Assembly: GCA_030448085.1 (NCBI GenBank)
Contig: JAUJNU010000056.1
Coordinates: 1-7,606 of the forward strand
DNA length: 7,606 bases
Source: Actinomycetota bacterium
GTDB lineage: Bacteria; Actinomycetota; UBA4738; CADDZG01; WHSQ01
Direction: 5' to 3'
The translations under genes and the position numbers were made by a program. Below the pieces are notes generated by a model. It worked only from the letters and a program-made list of their open reading frames with translations. It ran no database searches and had not been told where the DNA came from. Numbering within the stretch: the first letter of the stretch is position 1; each line of letters starts with the position of its first letter. Below are positions 4,821 to 7,606 of this stretch, in pieces.

Positions 4821-6326
4821 ATGGCCGACACGAGGGACTACGCCGACAAGCGTTCGTTCGACGAGACGCCTGAGCCGCCTCCGGACTTCTCCGGGAACGT
4901 CGACCCGACTCAGGCGACTCCGGGCCCGACGTTCATGGTCCACCAGCACCATGCGACGAGGCTCCACTTCGACCTGCGGCTCGAGATGATGAACGGCTCT
5001 ACGCCGGTCCTCGTCTCCTGGGCGGTCCCGAAAAACATGCCGCAGAAGAAAGGCCTGCGCCATCTCGCTGTGCATGTCGAGGACCACCCGTTCGAGTACG
5101 GCACGTTCTCAGGGACGATCCCGAAGGGGAACTACGGAGCGGGCGAGGTACGCATCTTCGACTCGGGGACCTACGAGGTGCTCGAGCAGGAGCCCAAGAA
5201 ACTCACCATCCGGCTGAACGGCTCGCGCCTCAAGGGGATCTGGCACATGATCCAGACGAAGCCGCAAGGTAAGCAGGACCAGTGGCTCGCGATGCTGCGC
5301 GAGAACCAGCGCGGCGAGCTCGACCCTTTCCCACAGCCCGATCCGATGTTGGCGACCCTTGTGGCCGACGCGTTCGACGACGACCGCTGGGTCTTCGAGC
5401 CCAAGTGGGACGGTGTGCGGGCAGTCGCGACATGCACCGACGAGACCGTGCTCCTGTCTCGCAACCTCCGGGACATAACGGCGAGCTATCCGGAGTTGGG
5501 GAAGCTCCACGAACAGGTGGTGGCGCTGGAAGCGGTGGTCGACGGCGAGATAGTTGCGATGGCCGAGGGCCGGCCCTCCTTCGAGAAGCTCCAGAGCCGG
5601 ATCAACCTCGCCGACCCGAAGGAGATAGAGAGGGCCACGAAGACGATCCCCGTCAGCTTCGTTGCGTTCGACCTCCTCTACCTCGACGGGCGATCTCTGA
5701 TCAGCGAGCCACTCGAGAAACGCAAGGAACTCTTGCAGGAGGCGATAGTGACGACGGACAAGGTGCAGGTCTCGCCGGTGGTCCCTGGTGACGGCTCCGC
5801 TCTGTTCGAGGTCGCCAGGAGCCAGAACCTCGAGGGGATCGTGGCAAAGAAGCTCGGCAGCCCCTATCGCCCCGGCCGCCGGAGCAAAGAATGGTTGAAG
5901 ATCAAGACGATCTACGACGCCGACGTCGTGATCGGAGGTTGGTCGAGAGGCGAGGGCGCTCGCTCGGGAGCGTTCGGCGCGTTGCTGGTCGGCGCGTACG
6001 AAGAGGAGGGTCTCCGCTTCGTCGGGTCGGTCGGGACCGGCTTCACCGACAAGACACTGGCCGAGGTCCTCGGCGCGATGGCAGAGCTCGAGTCGGATGA
6101 GAACCCCTTCAACAGCGACCCTCGCAAGGACAAGGCGAGGTGGGGCAAGCCGATCAAGGACCCGCACTGGATCCGGCCCGAGCTCGTTGCCAAGGTCGAG
6201 TTCAGGGAGCTGACCTCGGCCGGCCGACTGCGCGCGCCCTCATTCAAGGGGCTGAGGGATGGCAAGGGCCCACTCGATTGCCTCTTCGAGGACCTGCGCG
6301 CGCCGGAGGCCGGCGCACTTACGTGA
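4821..6326 (+). CDS. ligD: LigD: 3'-phosphoesterase + ATP-dependent DNA ligase
   Basis: A 501-residue two-domain DNA repair enzyme. The N-terminal phosphoesterase domain (about 30-170) trims 3' ends and shows MVHQHHATRLHFDLRLE (39-55; metal-site candidates H43, H49, D51, R53), SWAVPK, HVEDHPFEYGTFSGTIPKGNYGAGEV (85-110) and WHMIQTK. The ligase domain (about 175-490) has motif I EPKWDGVR with the nucleophile Lys195, motif III FVAFDLLYLDG (280-290), motif IV EGIVAKK (338-344), motif V KEWLKIK (356-362), then an OB-fold with FVGSVGTGFTD and VAKVEFRELTSAGRLRAPSFKGLR. It seals breaks in non-homologous end joining, normally with Ku, which is not in the window. The polymerase domain found in three-domain LigD proteins is absent and is encoded separately at 1471-2478. 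The frame is open upstream of 4821, but that stretch overlaps the DUF72 gene and has no family character, so 4821 is chosen. It is followed by a methyltransferase overlapping by GTGA. Confidence 0.95.
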   Translation: MADTRDYADKRSFDETPEPPPDFSGNVDPTQATPGPTFMVHQHHATRLHFDLRLEMMNGSTPVLVSWAVPKNMPQKKGLRHLAVHVEDHPFEYGTFSGTIPKGNYGAGEVRIFDSGTYEVLEQEPKKLTIRLNGSRLKGIWHMIQTKPQGKQDQWLAMLRENQRGELDPFPQPDPMLATLVADAFDDDRWVFEPKWDGVRAVATCTDETVLLSRNLRDITASYPELGKLHEQVVALEAVVDGEIVAMAEGRPSFEKLQSRINLADPKEIERATKTIPVSFVAFDLLYLDGRSLISEPLEKRKELLQEAIVTTDKVQVSPVVPGDGSALFEVARSQNLEGIVAKKLGSPYRPGRRSKEWLKIKTIYDADVVIGGWSRGEGARSGAFGALLVGAYEEEGLRFVGSVGTGFTDKTLAEVLGAMAELESDENPFNSDPRKDKARWGKPIKDPHWIRPELVAKVEFRELTSAGRLRAPSFKGLRDGKGPLDCLFEDLRAPEAGALT

Positions 6327-6964
6327 GCGGGGACCGCGCTAAGAGGATCGTCGCCTCCATCTACTCCCGCGGCGCCAAGACCCTGTACCAGCCGCTGGTC
6401 GTGAACGGGGGATTCCGCATCCTGGGGGGGAACCTCAACGAGTTGGTCGCGGAGCAGGGCAGGGCCGCGGTTCTCGCAGCGGGGGGCGAGGCGATCCTCG
6501 ACATGCCGGTGGGCAACGCCCACTTCACGACCGACATCGCCCGCCACCACGACGACCTGGTGGTGGGAACCGACATCGCCGAAGGGATGGTTCGGGAGGC
6601 GGCGGGTGCGGCCCGCCGGGAGGGTCTCGAGAACCTGACCGTCGTCCAGGCAGACGCCCACGCTCTGCCGTTCGGGACCGGCTCCTTCGCGGTCGTGATG
6701 TGCACGAACGGGCTGCAGGTGATCCCGGGTCTCGAGCCGACGGTCGCGGAGTTGGCCCGGGTGCTGAGGCACGGAGGGCGCCTCTACGTGTCGCTCTTGA
6801 GTTTGGGGCTCGGCTCGCTCCTCCCGCCGGGACGAGCCGAGAAGCTGCCGACGATGTTCCGGTCGGGGTCGGACGTGGTGGGCGCGCTGGAACGGGCCGG
6901 GTTAGCCGTCGCGGACGTTCGAACAGAGCGGCTAGCGACACTGATCGAAGCCGGAAAGATCTAA
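6323..6964 (+). CDS. Class I SAM-dependent methyltransferase
   Basis: A 213-residue cytoplasmic protein with a Rossmann-type methyltransferase core (Methyltransf_11-like). After an N-terminal helical part (KRIVASIYSRGAKTLYQPLV), motif I is ILDMPVGNAHFTTDIA, a departure from the usual LDLGCGTG form; motif II is VVGTDIAEGM, with the acidic residue expected to contact the SAM ribose; motif III is ADAHALPFGTGSFAVVMCTNGLQ; motif IV is ELARVLRHGGRLYVSLL. The substrate, small molecule or macromolecule, cannot be deduced. The GTG at 6323 overlaps the ligD TGA in a GTGA tetranucleotide, which supports both this start and translational coupling. The frame extends upstream to an ATG at 6140, but that part is antisense-free overlap with the ligase OB-fold and lacks methyltransferase character. 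A GGAGG at 6305-6309 is 13 nt from the GTG, rather far to be the main ribosome site. Confidence 0.85.
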   Translation: MSGDRAKRIVASIYSRGAKTLYQPLVVNGGFRILGGNLNELVAEQGRAAVLAAGGEAILDMPVGNAHFTTDIARHHDDLVVGTDIAEGMVREAAGAARREGLENLTVVQADAHALPFGTGSFAVVMCTNGLQVIPGLEPTVAELARVLRHGGRLYVSLLSLGLGSLLPPGRAEKLPTMFRSGSDVVGALERAGLAVADVRTERLATLIEAGKI

Positions 6965-6997
6965 GCGGGACGAGCGAAACCTGTCGTACCCCTTCGT

Positions 6998-7003
6998 CAT
7001 GAT
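6998..7003 (+). promoter_or_regulatory. -10 candidate CATGAT for the DUF222 gene
   Basis: CATGAT differs from TATGAT by one base and lies exactly 6 nt before the ATG at 7010, the same geometry as the candidates at 1459 and 4067. The GAGGG just before the ATG is only 1 nt away, too close for a working Shine-Dalgarno. Weak evidence alone; it gains weight as the fourth example in the window. Confidence 0.35.
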
Positions 7004-7009
7004 GAGGGC

Positions 7010-7606
7010 ATGGAAACGCAAGTGCTCGATCAAGCGACGGAGCTGGTCGAGAAGGCGAACGCCAACCTCGAGCCTGAGCTGCTGACGGCTGAGGGAGCTC
7101 GAACGTTGCTCGCCACATACGCACGGCTCGAACGACTCGCGAGCTTCGGGATCGCTTTGCTGACACGCAAGCTGAACGACCCCGGTGAGATAGCTAAGGC
7201 CACGGGCTCTTCGGTGGGAAAGGCGAAGGCCCTGGTGGCGACCGGGGAGACGCTCGCCAAGTCCGGCGAGCTGGCCGGGGCCCTGCAACACGGTGATATC
7301 TCCCTCGATCAGGCTACGCACATAGCGGCTGCCGAAGAGGCCGCCCCCGGCGCCGCCGCCGAGCTCGTGGCGGTTGCGCGCAGCGAGCCCTTCCACGTGA
7401 TGAAGGACAAGGCCCAGAGGGTGAAGCTAGAGGCCGAGCAGCATCGGGACCTTGCGACCCGCCAGCGAAGGGCTCGATTCGGGCGGTCTCACGCCGACCC
7501 CCTCGGGATGGGTGCACATCCACCTCGCCCTCGAGCCGCACGTCGGCGTGCCGATAGTCGCCCGGGCCGAGGCTGAAGCGGAGCGACTAGCGAAGGGGGC
7601 ACGGCG
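7010..7606 (+). CDS. DUF222 / 13E12-repeat family protein, frameshifted, 3' end outside window
   Basis: The N-terminal part of an actinobacterial 13E12-repeat (DUF222) protein. These usually carry a C-terminal HNH nuclease domain, are often multicopy, and are associated with mobile DNA; their role is poorly known. The visible part is helical and charged: LLATYARLERLASFGIALL, GSSVGKAKALVATGETLA, LAGALQHGDISLDQATHIAAA, AQRVKLEAEQHRDLATRQRR. The frame is family-like up to LGM (codon 167, ends 7510). After that the continuous frame gives an Arg/Pro-rich tail and a stop at 7574-7576, whereas the frame one base on (from 7512) reads VHIHLALEPHVGVPIVARAE and stays open to the window end. An extra G in the GGG run at 7510-7512 explains this. 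It may be a true inactivating mutation or a homopolymer sequencing error. Any HNH domain would lie beyond the window. The start ATG at 7010 is the only plausible one in frame nearby. Confidence 0.85.

Noticed and set aside
5109..6167. Minus-strand open frame of 352 codons opposite ligD
   Set aside because: Antisense to a gene with complete ligase motifs; composition (Leu/Arg/Val/Glu-rich, no motif) is that of a codon-bias shadow.
6140..6322. ATG at 6140 as the methyltransferase start
   Set aside because: It would overlap ligD by over 180 nt with unrelated sequence; the GTG at 6323 in a GTGA overlap is a classic coupled start.
5912..6772. Minus-strand open frame of 286 codons
   Set aside because: It lies antisense across the ligD OB-fold and the methyltransferase motifs, with no recognisable domain.
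1..7606. CRISPR arrays, tRNA/rRNA genes, insertion sequences, tandem repeats
   Set aside because: No regularly spaced repeats, no tRNA-like cloverleaf or rRNA signature, no transposase and no terminal inverted repeats were recognised on reading both strands.

Overview
The window is GC-rich (about two thirds G+C by eye) with compact, operon-like gene packing. The gene set suggests an actinobacterium, probably an uncultured lineage. The main pointers are a DUF222/13E12-repeat protein, stand-alone LigD polymerase and LigD phosphoesterase-ligase proteins, and several starts that lack a Shine-Dalgarno but have a -10-like hexamer 6-7 nt before the ATG, as in leaderless actinobacterial transcripts. 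I cannot place it below phylum.

Layout. (1) 1-883, plus strand: 3' part of an aquaporin/MIP channel with degenerate NPA motifs and a His-rich tail, ending in a perfect hairpin. (2) 903-1421, minus: a DJ-1/PfpI (YhbO-like) stress protein. (3) 1471-2478, plus: a stand-alone LigD polymerase (primase-like) domain, divergent from the PfpI gene across a 49-bp gap. (4) 2499-2984, minus: an exported cupredoxin, 4 bp downstream of (5) 2989-about 4039, minus: a multicopper oxidase that has lost its N-terminal part and is frameshifted, here called a pseudogene. (6) 4079-4810, plus: a DUF72 (YecE-like) protein. (7) 4821-6326, plus: LigD phosphoesterase + ATP-dependent ligase. (8) 6323-6964, plus: a class I SAM-dependent methyltransferase overlapping ligD by 4 nt. 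(9) 7010 to the window end, plus: a DUF222/13E12 family protein with a +1 frameshift near 7510.

How it fits together. The theme is bacterial non-homologous end joining. The polymerase and the phosphoesterase-ligase activities, fused into one LigD in mycobacteria, are separate proteins here and flank an oppositely oriented copper-protein island. No Ku gene is in view. DUF72, ligD and the methyltransferase form a tight plus-strand cluster. The copper island looks partly decayed: the oxidase keeps a clean C-terminal half with its copper ligands, but its 5' part is lost or scrambled, while the cupredoxin behind it is intact.

I do not see a wholly new defence or mobile system. The most interesting points are the unusual aquaporin pore motifs, the decayed oxidase next to an intact cupredoxin, the split NHEJ locus, and the repeated -10-N6/7-ATG arrangement. 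No tRNA, rRNA, CRISPR array or complete insertion sequence was seen. The only gene-poor stretch near 300 bases, 3775-4078, is filled by the oxidase remnant.
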